DNA of 58,345 nucleotides from Bacillota bacterium (GTDB lineage: Bacteria > Bacillota_I > Bacilli_A > Erysipelotrichales > Erysipelotrichaceae), in contig JAUNDJ010000001.1 in assembly GCA_030526175.1 (NCBI GenBank), positions 97,365 to 155,709 on the forward strand, in the 5' to 3' direction. Shown in pieces: positions 30,238 through 39,092 of the stretch. Position numbers and translations under genes: made by a program. Positions within the stretch are counted from its first letter, which is position 1, and each line of letters starts with the position of its first letter. The notes under the pieces were generated by a model. That model was not told the origin of the DNA. It saw nothing but the letters and a program-made list of their open reading frames with translations, and made no database searches.

Positions 30238-31532
30238 AATACTTTAGTGCGAATACTCGGGTGCATGATGAGTTTAGTAACTCGAGCACCATGAGTCTTG
30301 TTCAATCTCTTAACGAGATTATAGATAAGATCTTCAGTTAGTAGATGTTCCGGATCTTCTACGATTTCGATGATTCGGTTACATACTTTGTCAGACTCAG
30401 ACTTAGGAGCACCTGCTTTGAAAGCAAAGAACTCAATATAATTAATAAGTCGACTAGTCAGAGTCGAAGAAATATCAGCTCGGAAAATGGTTTTACCAGG
30501 AATAGTATTACCATTTTCATCACGCTTACCTTGATAAACGTTATCCTTAAGTTCTCTCTGAACAGTTTTCCAATCACCGTTCAAAAGACGTTCAGGAGTA
30601 ATAAGCTTATCAAGCTTATTGTGAACGAAAGTTACAAACATATTACCAACATAGTTGGATTCATCATTGAAACAACCACGAGCAATCAGAGAAGCTAATT
30701 CAAGATCCTCGATTTTACCGAAATCCAGATTAGCAGCAGCGTTTGCAAACATCGTATAAGAACGAGCATTTACATTGCGTCCCTTCTCGAAAATCTCAGG
30801 GAACAACAATGCAAAATTAATCATTTCACCACGAATACCAGCTTGCTCACCCCAGCGAGCCCAAATGTTGGTATCGAATTCCATGTTGAAGGATACGAAA
30901 CGAGTCTTCTGAGCCTCATCCAAGGATGATACAGAATATTCACCGTTATCCGGGTTAGATGATAGAATAATTTGAGTATTCTCAGGAAGCTTCCAAGAAA
31001 CATACTCACCACGGCTGATCAACTCCATGGTAGCTTGCATAAACAGCTGATTACCACGAGTATAATCATCCAGAAGAAGAACACATTTCTCTTCAGGATC
31101 CTTAGGAACCCAAGCCGGAACGGCATAGCTCATTCGAGGTTCACACTCAGGACACATTTCATAACCAATACGACTGAACTGGTCTACAACCTTCTCAGTT
31201 ACCCATACAGAGTTACGCTCTTCGTACTTTGGATTACCGTCTTCATCATAGACGATGTCACCTTCCGAATCACGAATCGGAATAAGTGGAGAAATCATAG
31301 AATACTCCTTAACAGGAATACCTACAAGGTCACCAATCTCCTCAAGCTGAGCAAGATTGATCTTAACAAATTTAGCGCCGCGGGATGCAGCAATCTGTTC
31401 AATGATACTGGTCTTACCGATACCAGCACCACCAACAAGTTCAATAGTAATCTTAGGAAGTCCTTGTTTAGTCAACTTCTCGTTATTGTCCATCATGTAA
31501 TTAAGGACTCGAGTCATCTCTTCAATATTCAT
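30234..31532 (-). CDS. MoxR-type AAA+ ATPase
   Basis: 432 aa. Walker A VGGAGIGKTS near residue 35, Walker B CVLLLDDYTR, sensor 1 ILSSNPDNG, then an arginine-finger region. The inserted loop GDLVGIPVKEY is typical of MoxR/CbbQ ATPases, which act with VWA-domain partners. The next gene downstream encodes such a partner, supporting a two-protein chaperone-like machine. Substrate unknown. Confidence 0.9.
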   Translation of the reverse strand: MNIEEMTRVLNYMMDNNEKLTKQGLPKITIELVGGAGIGKTSIIEQIAASRGAKFVKINLAQLEEIGDLVGIPVKEYSMISPLIPIRDSEGDIVYDEDGNPKYEERNSVWVTEKVVDQFSRIGYEMCPECEPRMSYAVPAWVPKDPEEKCVLLLDDYTRGNQLFMQATMELISRGEYVSWKLPENTQIILSSNPDNGEYSVSSLDEAQKTRFVSFNMEFDTNIWARWGEQAGIRGEMINFALLFPEIFEKGRNVNARSYTMFANAAANLDFGKIEDLELASLIARGCFNDESNYVGNMFVTFVHNKLDKLITPERLLNGDWKTVQRELKDNVYQGKRDENGNTIPGKTIFRADISSTLTSRLINYIEFFAFKAGAPKSESDKVCNRIIEIVEDPEHLLTEDLIYNLVKRLNKTHGARVTKLIMHPSIRTKVL

Positions 31533-31542
31533 ATTTCTTTAA

Positions 31543-32688
31543 TTAAGATTTTACTTTTGCGGGTATGTGTACAACTTTTCCAGGAAAATTATTGCTTTGA
31601 ATTCCATTAGAAGTAATAATCCAAACCACTTCCCCATTTGGTTTGCATTGTTCTTGATCACCATAACCATCAGTAAAATATACCATCATGGTATAATCTT
31701 TACGATGTTTGTTATAATAATCAATACATTCTAAGAAAGAAGTTCCACCTCGACCAGAGATCTTAGCAGGAGCCTTTCCATTGTAATCATATTCATTAGT
31801 AATGCTCATATCAGCTTCAATGATATGAATCTTTGCACCAGCTTTATGAATATGATGAATTTCACTAAAGAATTCATAAAACTCTTCAGTACTTACAGAT
31901 CCAGAAGTATCTATAGCAACGAGAATTTCATGTTTCTTTTTCTTGCGTAAACCAGGACAGTCTTCAAATCGAACTGATTCTTTGCGTCTAGTTTTCTTCT
32001 GAAGTACATCAAAGTGTGTACCTAGTAGACGTCTGAAGGCAGCCTTCCAGTTAAACACTGGAGGTTCGACTTTAAAAAGTCTGTCAATGATTTCGGTAAG
32101 TTCACCAGGGATGTTTCCTTTAGATTTTTTGACCTGCTTAGCAGTTTCTTTCATCTGAAATTCAATTTGCTTCTTAACTAACTCTTTTTGAGTGTCAGTG
32201 AGCTTACTGAATTCCTTAAAGAAATCGCTATGATCATCTAAAGGCTGACCATCTCCGTCACCACCACCTTCCTGCTCATTTGGATCCTCTGCAAGTTTGT
32301 TATAATACCAACGAGTACCTTTTCTAGGTTCCCATCCCTTTTTCTCAACTTGAAGAGTCCAATCGGGAAGATATTTTTTATCGATATATGAATTAACCTC
32401 ATAATCTGCAGCTTTATTAAATCGCTCATGATTACAATAATCCTTTGCGATTGTTAAATGCTCCAGACAAATATGAAGTAACTCATGTTTGATGATTCCG
32501 ATTCTGTGATCTGGAGTTTGTTCTTTCCAGAACTTCTCATTGATACGAAGTTCCAAATTGATACCGTTTAATCCCACACAAGCCGTCGGAATACTGTCAT
32601 CGAATAATTTGTTCAATCCACATGCGAAGAGCCCGTAATAGGGCTCTTGACGCATTAGGGATTTGATAGCAGCTGAAACTGTTTCCAT
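31543..32688 (-). CDS. VWA-domain protein with metallopeptidase-like N-terminus (DUF2201-like)
   Basis: 381 aa. N-terminal HELLHICLEH is an HExxH-containing zincin-like motif near residue 45; a charged linker follows; the C-terminal VWA domain has a MIDAS signature (VAIDTSGSVS near residue 265, later GGTS and YFTDG). This matches VWA_2/DUF2201 proteins that pair with MoxR ATPases. Its role in phage biology is unknown; the MoxR gene lies immediately downstream. Confidence 0.88.
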   Translation of the reverse strand: METVSAAIKSLMRQEPYYGLFACGLNKLFDDSIPTACVGLNGINLELRINEKFWKEQTPDHRIGIIKHELLHICLEHLTIAKDYCNHERFNKAADYEVNSYIDKKYLPDWTLQVEKKGWEPRKGTRWYYNKLAEDPNEQEGGGDGDGQPLDDHSDFFKEFSKLTDTQKELVKKQIEFQMKETAKQVKKSKGNIPGELTEIIDRLFKVEPPVFNWKAAFRRLLGTHFDVLQKKTRRKESVRFEDCPGLRKKKKHEILVAIDTSGSVSTEEFYEFFSEIHHIHKAGAKIHIIEADMSITNEYDYNGKAPAKISGRGGTSFLECIDYYNKHRKDYTMMVYFTDGYGDQEQCKPNGEVVWIITSNGIQSNNFPGKVVHIPAKVKS

Positions 32689-35675
32689 TTAGAATAATGA
32701 TAATTGTCCATCATCAACAGCCTGAACTAACTTATTAGCTTCAGAGATATAATAAGAATAATCAATGTTATATTCAGATATAGGTTTCTCTTCAAATTGA
32801 TTGAAAAGAATAGCCCCAAATCCAATATTAACACCGACCTTTTTTCCATCTTCGAATTGCTTTACAAGTGATCCAGATTGTCGACCATGGCCAACATAAT
32901 ACCTAGTTGTTCTAGATAATTTGTCAGAGATTATTGTATAATCAGAATCAAAATGAGTAAATAATCCTGTGGTAGTGGAATTTAATTTCAATCTGAGACA
33001 AAAATCATAAATATCTTTGTGATTTCTAATAGTCTCATCAATGGGAACTCCATTTAAGAAATATTCCTTAACTGCCAACGGCACAATACGTGCAGATGGA
33101 TCCTTGTGATACTCTTTATCAATTTCAAACGCACCTTTTGCTTTAAACTCACCATTTTCGTACACGGCGATATAATTATTTACATCGCGAAGAACAAACT
33201 TCGAATAGAAATTGTCTTCAATATACAATCCGGTTAGTTGCGTCATTTCTTCCGCAACAGCTTTTGCTTTAGGAACATCTTTTCGAGGTATCAGATAGGT
33301 AATACCATCTGTATTATGCTGAATAAATTTTATTTCAGGAACTGCTTTTACTAGTTTTTCGGTCCATAATGATAAGAACATTTGACCTCCAACTGTAGTT
33401 TTCATAGTATATAATGGATCATACAATGGAGAAGTTTCCTCTCCACTCTTTCCATAAATACCATTTGCTGCTAATTTATATCCTTCCATGATGACCATAT
33501 TTCTTTCCTTCTTTGGCTTTTTCTTCTCTGCCAATCGAACAGAGACGATATCCTTGTCATAGATTTCTAGAAATTCTGGTCCGAGATGTTCTGGATATAG
33601 GCCTAATTGAATTGCAATACTTGGATATAGAGCTTTTTACTCTGATTCTTTCAAATCAGTTTGGACTATATCTTCATTAATTAACACTTTTTTCCATTTA
33701 TAACCATACATTGTAGGTTTTTCACCACTACATACGGCATAAATATTATGACGTTTATAAGTTGGATTAGCAATAATAATATCATTGACACAATTCCAAA
33801 TATTAATCAAATTATCTTGTTTATCATATTGATAAATATTATATTTGGTGATTGCTTTTCTGACTTTTTCTTTCATTTGAGCTTTTAATTCAGGATGTTG
33901 TTCCCACAACTCTAGTTTATTTTTAACACCCTTCATACACCCATCATGATTTATTTTAACTTCTCCGTTTTTGTATTGTTGCTTTTTAAGATCAGATAAT
34001 TTCTTTTTCTTTTCATCCGGCCATTTATGTCCGTAATTTGGATTTTTATTACCTTTACTCATTATTGATCTTAATTTTTTAGTTTCTTCGTGAACAATCA
34101 TTTTTGTTTTAGAATCTAATCGTAAATTATATCCAAATTTTCGATTCAGAGCTTTATATTCTTGAATCCAATATAATTCTCTATCTTTTAACAATTGTTC
34201 ATCTAATTCTAAAGTTTCAACAATAAAACATTTAAAGTTTTCATTACCATATTTATGCCAAGCCGCAATCAAATGTCTATTTTCATCCTTAGATTTTTTA
34301 TCTAAATTATAGACATGTTGTTTCATTCTAACATAAATATTCTTTGCCTTTCCAATATAAACTTTATTGTTTACAATATTTTGTATACAATAAATACCAC
34401 AAACATTTAATTCTTTACGTATTATTTCCATAAAATTCTAAATTTATTTACAATAATATTAAAATTTTAGGATACAAAGAACCAATGTTTAATTTTCATT
34501 AAAATGTTAATTAAGCCGCCTGTTTAGTCTCTGAACCTTTATCCTTTCGGATACTTGGCTGCTGATTATCCAATCTATTTAATTTTTACTGTAATAATTA
34601 TATTTCTATATTATCTAGTATAAATAGCTCTAAGGAACTTCCAGCAATTTAAGCGGTTTTATTTGGGCCTCTAAGCTAACCCAATATCTTCATCAAGTAT
34701 TGTCCAATAATCGTCAGCTTCATAGACACCTGGCTGTGCGGAAGAATGAGCTCCTCCGGTACCATAATCTATTTTTATTCCGTGAAATATAACCGATTCA
34801 GAAAATTCACCTTTACTACTTCTGATTGTAGTTTTTTCAAATTTTTCTTTGAGTGCTTTAAACTCTTTCGATTCAAAATTAGCCCAAACTGGAATACAAT
34901 CTTTGAGATTAATAACATCTCGATGTGTTCCACCAAGATTCTTAATATCTCTTAAAGACATCCCAGTTTTTTCTGAATACAAATTCAGAATTAACTGTTC
35001 TCCAATTTTTACGTCGGGATAATTCAAACAAGGGAGCCCGAAAGCATTCCTGATTTCACCACGCAACTTCAACTTATTCTTTCCTCTATACAAGGAATAA
35101 TCAGTTTGACCTAATGTAGTTTTAAAGAACAAATACGTTGCTTCGACATCATTCTTATTATAAGATAATACTAATTTTTCATCACCTTGGATACACCAAG
35201 CTCGGTGATCAATTGGCATTTCTTCTACATTTGGCATATGCATACAAACTTCCAAGTCTTTCAAACTTGTTCGTCTTGCAGCATTGTCATAATGCCAAAT
35301 CTTGAATAAATCAAGTTGTTTAATGAATTTGTTTCTGTCAGAAATTGCATTATACTGTTTACCGTTCGATTCAGAAATTAATTCCTGAGCCTTTTGATAC
35401 AGATCTTGTGCAACTTCTTGACCTGATTTATAAAGTAATTCTTGACGATGATTAAGGATATAATGTATAATCGGATAGTCAAAGTTTTCATTATTAAATC
35501 CAACTTGATAATAATCCTCTTTTTTCAGTGTATCCAACCATTCCAATAATTCTTTTAAATCATTTCTCCAATCACAGATGACAAATTGTCTCCATGTTTT
35601 AGTGCTACAATCATATCCAGTATAAGTAAATAAATTTGAAAGGGTCTCTAAGTCATAAACCTCAAATTTACTCAT
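32689..35675 (-). CDS. Family B DNA polymerase, split by a group I intron
   Basis: Exons 35675-34679 and 33632-32689 join to 646 aa. N-terminal 3'-5' exonuclease: YDLETLS (Exo I), GFNNENFDYP (Exo II) and SYNKNDVEAT (Exo III). Splicing restores motif A as D-I-G-S-L-Y-P-S-I. Exon 2 has motif B KLAANGIYGKSG and motif C as HNTDGIT, a variant of the usual DTDS. It is the likely replicative polymerase. The intron breaks motif A inside a codon (phase 1), so unspliced RNA cannot give enzyme. Confidence 0.93.
33633..34678 (-). mobile_element. Group I intron in DNA polymerase gene (1,046 nt)
   Basis: Exon 1 ends in T (34679), the intron ends in G (33633), and joining rebuilds polymerase motif A. The core is clear: AATCAGCAGCCAAG near 34548-34563, GGTTCAGAGACTA near 34525-34540 and GATATAGTCC near 33661-33672. 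Roughly 240 bases (34432-34678) are ribozyme sequence upstream of the endonuclease gene. Confidence 0.93.
33637..34431 (-). CDS. GIY-YIG homing endonuclease in polymerase intron
   Basis: 264 aa. GIY-YIG module at residues 10-85 (CGIYCIQN, VYIGKAKNIYVRMKQH, AAWHKYGNENF and ELYWIQEY with the catalytic-type Glu). NUMOD3-like segment (MSKGNKNPNYGHKWPDEK) and a C-terminal IENR-like domain follow. The end EDIVQTDLKESE is encoded by the ribozyme P7 region. TAA lies four bases from the splice site. Confidence 0.92.
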   Translation of the reverse strand: MEIIRKELNVCGIYCIQNIVNNKVYIGKAKNIYVRMKQHVYNLDKKSKDENRHLIAAWHKYGNENFKCFIVETLELDEQLLKDRELYWIQEYKALNRKFGYNLRLDSKTKMIVHEETKKLRSIMSKGNKNPNYGHKWPDEKKKKLSDLKKQQYKNGEVKINHDGCMKGVKNKLELWEQHPELKAQMKEKVRKAITKYNIYQYDKQDNLINIWNCVNDIIIANPTYKRHNIYAVCSGEKPTMYGYKWKKVLINEDIVQTDLKESE

Positions 35676-35976
35676 GCTTTCTGTCTTGTAACCACATAAG
35701 AGTCATGACACAATAATTGGCCATGTCAAGAAGCGTGTCTTCGATACTTTCGTCGACTTGCGCATCTTTATTCATAGATAATTGTTTGAATCTACGCCAT
35801 TTATTACCAATAGCGTAGCGTGCAGGTCCCAGATCGTTTTCATCTTCAAGATCCTCAAAGAATGAGTTACCGTAATCATGATTCTTTCTAATGAAAGTTT
35901 GAACCATGTGTTCGGTAATCTTTTCAAATGCTACAGATTCTGGGGTTGTTAAGATAGATTTTACTACAGGATCCAT
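35668..35976 (-). CDS. DUF1599-like / MazG-like nucleotide-associated protein, 102 aa
   Basis: ATG 35976 (MDPVVKSIL). The segment IRKNHDYGNSF, the basic KWRRFKQL and the ESIEDTLLDMANYCVMTLMWL helix fit the DUF1599 (nucleotide modification associated) family. These small helical proteins resemble all-alpha NTP pyrophosphohydrolases. A role in dNTP metabolism is inferred. Stop overlaps the polymerase start. Confidence 0.75.
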   Translation of the reverse strand: MDPVVKSILTTPESVAFEKITEHMVQTFIRKNHDYGNSFFEDLEDENDLGPARYAIGNKWRRFKQLSMNKDAQVDESIEDTLLDMANYCVMTLMWLQDRKHE

Positions 35977-35978
35977 GA

Positions 35979-36113
35979 TCAAATTTCCTTTCCACACACA
36001 GTGCAATGACCTTTAGTAGAACCTTCTCTCAGGTTAAAGAGTCGATTGCCTTTACCATAAACTTGATCTTGAAAATCGCTTTCGCATATACATTTTTTAA
36101 CATCTGTTGCCAT
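35979..36113 (-). CDS. Small zinc-ribbon-like protein, 44 aa
   Basis: ATG 36113 to TGA 35979, two bases before the DUF1599-like ATG. Cys pairs C-x-C near the N-terminus (KKCICES) and C-x2-C near the C-terminus (HCTVCGKEI) would form a zinc knuckle. Too short for a family call. Confidence 0.65.
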   Translation of the reverse strand: MATDVKKCICESDFQDQVYGKGNRLFNLREGSTKGHCTVCGKEI

Positions 36114-36114
36114 A

Positions 36115-36948
36115 TTATTTTAATTTAATGTGTTTGTAATCTGCTACCTCTTCGATTTGAGACATAATAGTTTTCCAAGTCTTTACTTGGTTCTGAACAA
36201 GATCCTCAAGGGAGAATAATACCTTCTTTCTCAAAGTTTCCAATTGAGAAGTAGTAAGTTGACTATATTTGCAAGTCTTGAATCCCTTCATCTTCTTCAT
36301 ATGAATCATGTCTCTTAATTCTTGCGCCGTAAGTCCGAATGGATTAGGTTTAATTTCAGCGTTGTCGATACCCAATTGAAGTTTGAGGTCTTCAATTTTC
36401 ATCTTCAACGAGGTCTTGCCACCCCAAGCATCAAGTTCTTTCAGTTCAGACTGAGTAAAATAGATGCCGAGTTTATAAAGAAAATTATATGTAATCTTAG
36501 AATGGTCAAGAGTTCCTAAAGTATCTTTACATGCTTTAATCACATCTTTGACATGAACGTTTTTAAGTTCTGCTGGAACTTGAACAAGTTCTCCAAGAGT
36601 ATAATTCTCTTCAGGATCATAATCCGGTATTGCATTCAACCAAGAACGCAAATCAGTTAGTAAATTCTGTTCAGAATAAATAACTTCACCTTTATTGTCC
36701 CGTAGACCTTTGAACCAACGAAGTGCCAGTTCTGCACCACATGCATTCAACTGGTCCTCAATTTGATCAATTACAACCAATCGGCCTAAATTAGCCTTAT
36801 CAGTATTATACAACATATTTTTACAATGCGCATAAATCTGATTTAGTTGATATTCGTCCATATCAACCATCTTATATTCGAGCTGCTTCTCGTCTTTGTC
36901 ACGAGTTAAGCGTCGATCTTTCCATACATATGACGTAATATCACTCAT
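36115..36948 (-). CDS. Hypothetical protein, 277 aa
   Basis: Helical, with YxLxQIYAHCKNMLYN at residues 32-48 and a basic C-terminal part. The gene ends one base before the zinc-ribbon gene. It is large enough to be a conserved core protein, but no domain is recognised. Confidence 0.7.
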   Translation of the reverse strand: MSDITSYVWKDRRLTRDKDEKQLEYKMVDMDEYQLNQIYAHCKNMLYNTDKANLGRLVVIDQIEDQLNACGAELALRWFKGLRDNKGEVIYSEQNLLTDLRSWLNAIPDYDPEENYTLGELVQVPAELKNVHVKDVIKACKDTLGTLDHSKITYNFLYKLGIYFTQSELKELDAWGGKTSLKMKIEDLKLQLGIDNAEIKPNPFGLTAQELRDMIHMKKMKGFKTCKYSQLTTSQLETLRKKVLFSLEDLVQNQVKTWKTIMSQIEEVADYKHIKLK

Positions 36949-36983
36949 CTTTATAAGAAATCTTTCGCATAAATAATTTCATC

Positions 36984-37274
36984 TTAAAGTAAAACTTCTT
37001 GAGTCTTTTCCGCATCCGGAATAAACTCTTTAAAATATAAATTCGTATACTGAATAGTTCGTTCTGTATTCGAATTCCTATCATAGAATACCTCCCCAGC
37101 AGTAAAATACTGAGTAGTAATAAATCCAGAATCGCCAATCTTTAAAGGATATGGTCCCCAATTTGGAAGTTTAGTACACATCAAATATTCAGAATTATCT
37201 TTCTGAAATACATAAATGGTATAAATTCCATCCTTTTTAGCAACCAGTGTTCCATGATTAGTTTCTTCAATCAT
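36984..37274 (-). CDS. Hypothetical protein, 96 aa
   Basis: ATG 37274 (MIEETNHG) overlaps the upstream TGA. Beta-rich small domain (YTIYVFQKDNSEYLMC, GDSGFITTQYF), possibly SH3- or OB-like. Function unknown. Confidence 0.65.
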   Translation of the reverse strand: MIEETNHGTLVAKKDGIYTIYVFQKDNSEYLMCTKLPNWGPYPLKIGDSGFITTQYFTAGEVFYDRNSNTERTIQYTNLYFKEFIPDAEKTQEVLL

Positions 37275-37422
37275 TTTCCGTATAATCGATTTTGGAAACA
37301 TCATAATCTGGAAAATGATTTTGATATTCCTTAGCTTCGTCATTCGTCATGCTAATGATATCAATAAATTCTCCATTTTCATCAGTGATTTCCCAATCAA
37401 ATTTCTTCTTTGTTTTTGGCAT
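37267..37422 (-). CDS. Small hypothetical protein, 51 aa
   Basis: ATG 37422 (MPKTKKKFDWE); an upstream TTG is less likely. Acidic C-terminal half. Overlaps both neighbours by a few codons, consistent with coupled translation. Confidence 0.6.
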   Translation of the reverse strand: MPKTKKKFDWEITDENGEFIDIISMTNDEAKEYQNHFPDYDVSKIDYTEND

Positions 37423-37681
37423 AAAGTAGAAATTTATGATCCTTGATTTCAATTTGATCTATAATAATGTTTCCGATTTTATCACCTACACTTAAGAATG
37501 GTCCACCAGATGGATCAATCGCAGTGATTTCGATACCACATTCATCGAGAATACATCGCATATACTCTAAAATCCATTCATCAGGTTTATCAGCACAGAA
37601 TTGCCAAACACCAGGATTAATTTCTTTTAGATAAATATTACGATGCTCCCTGCTCAGTGGTTGAAGGTTGATCTTCTTCAT
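37397..37681 (-). CDS. Hypothetical protein, 94 aa
   Basis: ATG 37681 (MKKINLQPLSREHRN) lies inside the 3' end of the ThyX-like gene. The product is alternating alpha and beta (PGVWQFCADKPDEW, GGPFLSVGDKIGNI). No family recognised. Confidence 0.65.
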   Translation of the reverse strand: MKKINLQPLSREHRNIYLKEINPGVWQFCADKPDEWILEYMRCILDECGIEITAIDPSGGPFLSVGDKIGNIIIDQIEIKDHKFLLYAKNKEEI

Positions 37682-38225
37682 TCCAGTACTTTTGATAAAG
37701 TTCCTTAAATTTTTCAGTGTTACAGAAACCACAAGTTCTCAATTCAGGACAACGTCCACATCGAACACACTGAGGAACCATTTTGTCTGCAAGAAGTGGA
37801 TCCACTTCATACATTTTTTCTTTTACGGCTTCCCAGGTTTCTCTGGTTTCTTTTTCAGCACAACGACAAAGTCGTTTATAGGAAGTATTTATAATACCCT
37901 GAGCGTTTGCCGAATACCATAAATCAGTAGGAGTAAGGCGATTAACTTCCAAGTCTGATCCATCTGTACGGTCCGCCCGATGAGTTCCAGCGAATTTTTC
38001 AACACCTTCATGATGTCGCACAAGATGTCCCATAACTTTGTTAGGAATTCCTGTAAGTTTGATGTCATACTCAACCAATCTGATCGGACTGTGCTCCGCT
38101 ACCAGCATCTTCTTGATCCACTGGTCCGACGGAGAATCCGCTGACGTGGGCGGTTTGTTCACCGTCCACCTCGCTGCGTCCAGTGCTCTCTTCCACGACG
38201 TCACTTGTTCTATAGCGATCTCCAT
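37638..38225 (-). CDS. ThyX-like flavin-dependent thymidylate synthase
   Basis: ATG 38225 (MEIAIEQVTSWKRAL), 195 aa. The AEHSPIRLVEYDIKL segment and the RHHEGVEKFAGTHRADR stretch correspond to the ThyX signature (RHR-x7-S region), though Ser of the motif is replaced. A C-terminal Cys cluster (CVRCGRCPELRTCGFC) is unusual for ThyX and may bind metal. It would convert dUMP to dTMP with dUTPase as supplier. The 5' 155 bases overlap the upstream gene in another frame. Confidence 0.8.
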   Translation of the reverse strand: MEIAIEQVTSWKRALDAARWTVNKPPTSADSPSDQWIKKMLVAEHSPIRLVEYDIKLTGIPNKVMGHLVRHHEGVEKFAGTHRADRTDGSDLEVNRLTPTDLWYSANAQGIINTSYKRLCRCAEKETRETWEAVKEKMYEVDPLLADKMVPQCVRCGRCPELRTCGFCNTEKFKELYQKYWNEEDQPSTTEQGAS

Positions 38226-38505
38226 ACATGTCAAGTAAAAGTTGATCAATAAAATCTAGTTTAAAAGTACGCATAAAGTCTCTTTGCAGAGCACTTAATC
38301 CACACTTCTTTTGATTAATTTCTTCAAGAATATCTTGAAGCGTAATCTTCCGACCATGCAAGTAATTAAAAATGCTGCGTAAATGATATGCATTCTTTTT
38401 AATGACAAAACCACGGAAGAATCTCTTTTGAGCAGCTTGCTGCTCAGGTGTGAGCTCTGGCATTTGCTCTTCGAGTTCTGGAGATTCATTAATTTGAGTT
38501 TCCAT
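38071..38505 (-). CDS. Hypothetical protein with C-terminal overprinted tail, 144 aa
   Basis: Residues 1-90 form a helical, well-behaved domain. The last 50 residues (after DMYGDRYRTSD) are low-complexity, rich in G, S, E, D and Q, and lie over the start of the ThyX-like gene in a different frame. The N-terminus overlaps the MgtC-like gene by 17 nt. Function unknown. Confidence 0.7.
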   Translation of the reverse strand: METQINESPELEEQMPELTPEQQAAQKRFFRGFVIKKNAYHLRSIFNYLHGRKITLQDILEEINQKKCGLSALQRDFMRTFKLDFIDQLLLDMYGDRYRTSDVVEESTGRSEVDGEQTAHVSGFSVGPVDQEDAGSGAQSDQIG

Positions 38506-38878
38506 TTTTAAAATATTTAAACACTATGTTAACAATTAAAATAGCTATAGTACCAATAACTGCTTCTGGATACATACCAACTCCTACCAGACATCCGACT
38601 GCCGCAGTAGTCCAGATGGTGGTAGCAGTTGTTAATCCGTGTATTTCATCCCCGTTTTTAAAGATAATTCCGGCGCCAAGAAAGCCTATTCCTGATACTA
38701 CTTGAGCTACTATTCGAGCGTTATCTCCTCCAAGTATGTTTGGAGACATTAAGCAAAACAATGTTGCACCTAATGTAATTAAAGATACAGTCCTCACTCC
38801 GACTGCCTTGCCGTGCTGTTCTCTTTCTAAGCCGATCACTAATCCTAAGACTAGTGATATAATTATCTTTAATAACAT
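38489..38878 (-). CDS. MgtC/SapB-family membrane protein
   Basis: 129 aa, highly hydrophobic with four membrane segments. Typical MgtC features: IGLEREQHGKAVGVRT near residue 16, then GGDNARIVAQVVSGIGFLGAGIIFKNG and GLTTATTIW. Cellular MgtC proteins help survival at low magnesium or inhibit ATP synthase, and the cytoplasmic C-terminal domain of long MgtC is absent here. Its phage role, for example altering host membrane physiology, is inferred. Confidence 0.88.
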   Translation of the reverse strand: MLLKIIISLVLGLVIGLEREQHGKAVGVRTVSLITLGATLFCLMSPNILGGDNARIVAQVVSGIGFLGAGIIFKNGDEIHGLTTATTIWTTAAVGCLVGVGMYPEAVIGTIAILIVNIVFKYFKNGNSN

Positions 38879-38882
38879 AGGC

Positions 38883-39080
38883 TTACTCAGTTACAGGTTC
38901 TGCATCGATAACGATATACTCATCATCGTCATCCTCATCGTCAACGTAAACGTCGCTAGGAGTGTACAGATCATTGCCATCTGCGTCAGTGCAGATGAAA
39001 TCGGCGTCGAATACTACAGTCATTTCGAGTTCCTCTTCGGTCATACCGTCGAGAAGTGCTTTAAGTTCTTTTCCAGTCAT
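38883..39080 (-). CDS. Small acidic protein, 65 aa
   Basis: Extremely acidic from residue 15 on, with a DVYVDDEDDDDEYIV stretch. MTGKELKALLDGMTEEEL at the start is helical. Could be a DNA mimic or an inhibitor, but charge alone is not proof. Confidence 0.65.
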   Translation of the reverse strand: MTGKELKALLDGMTEEELEMTVVFDADFICTDADGNDLYTPSDVYVDDEDDDDEYIVIDAEPVTE

Positions 39081-39092
39081 GATTTTGAAAAT

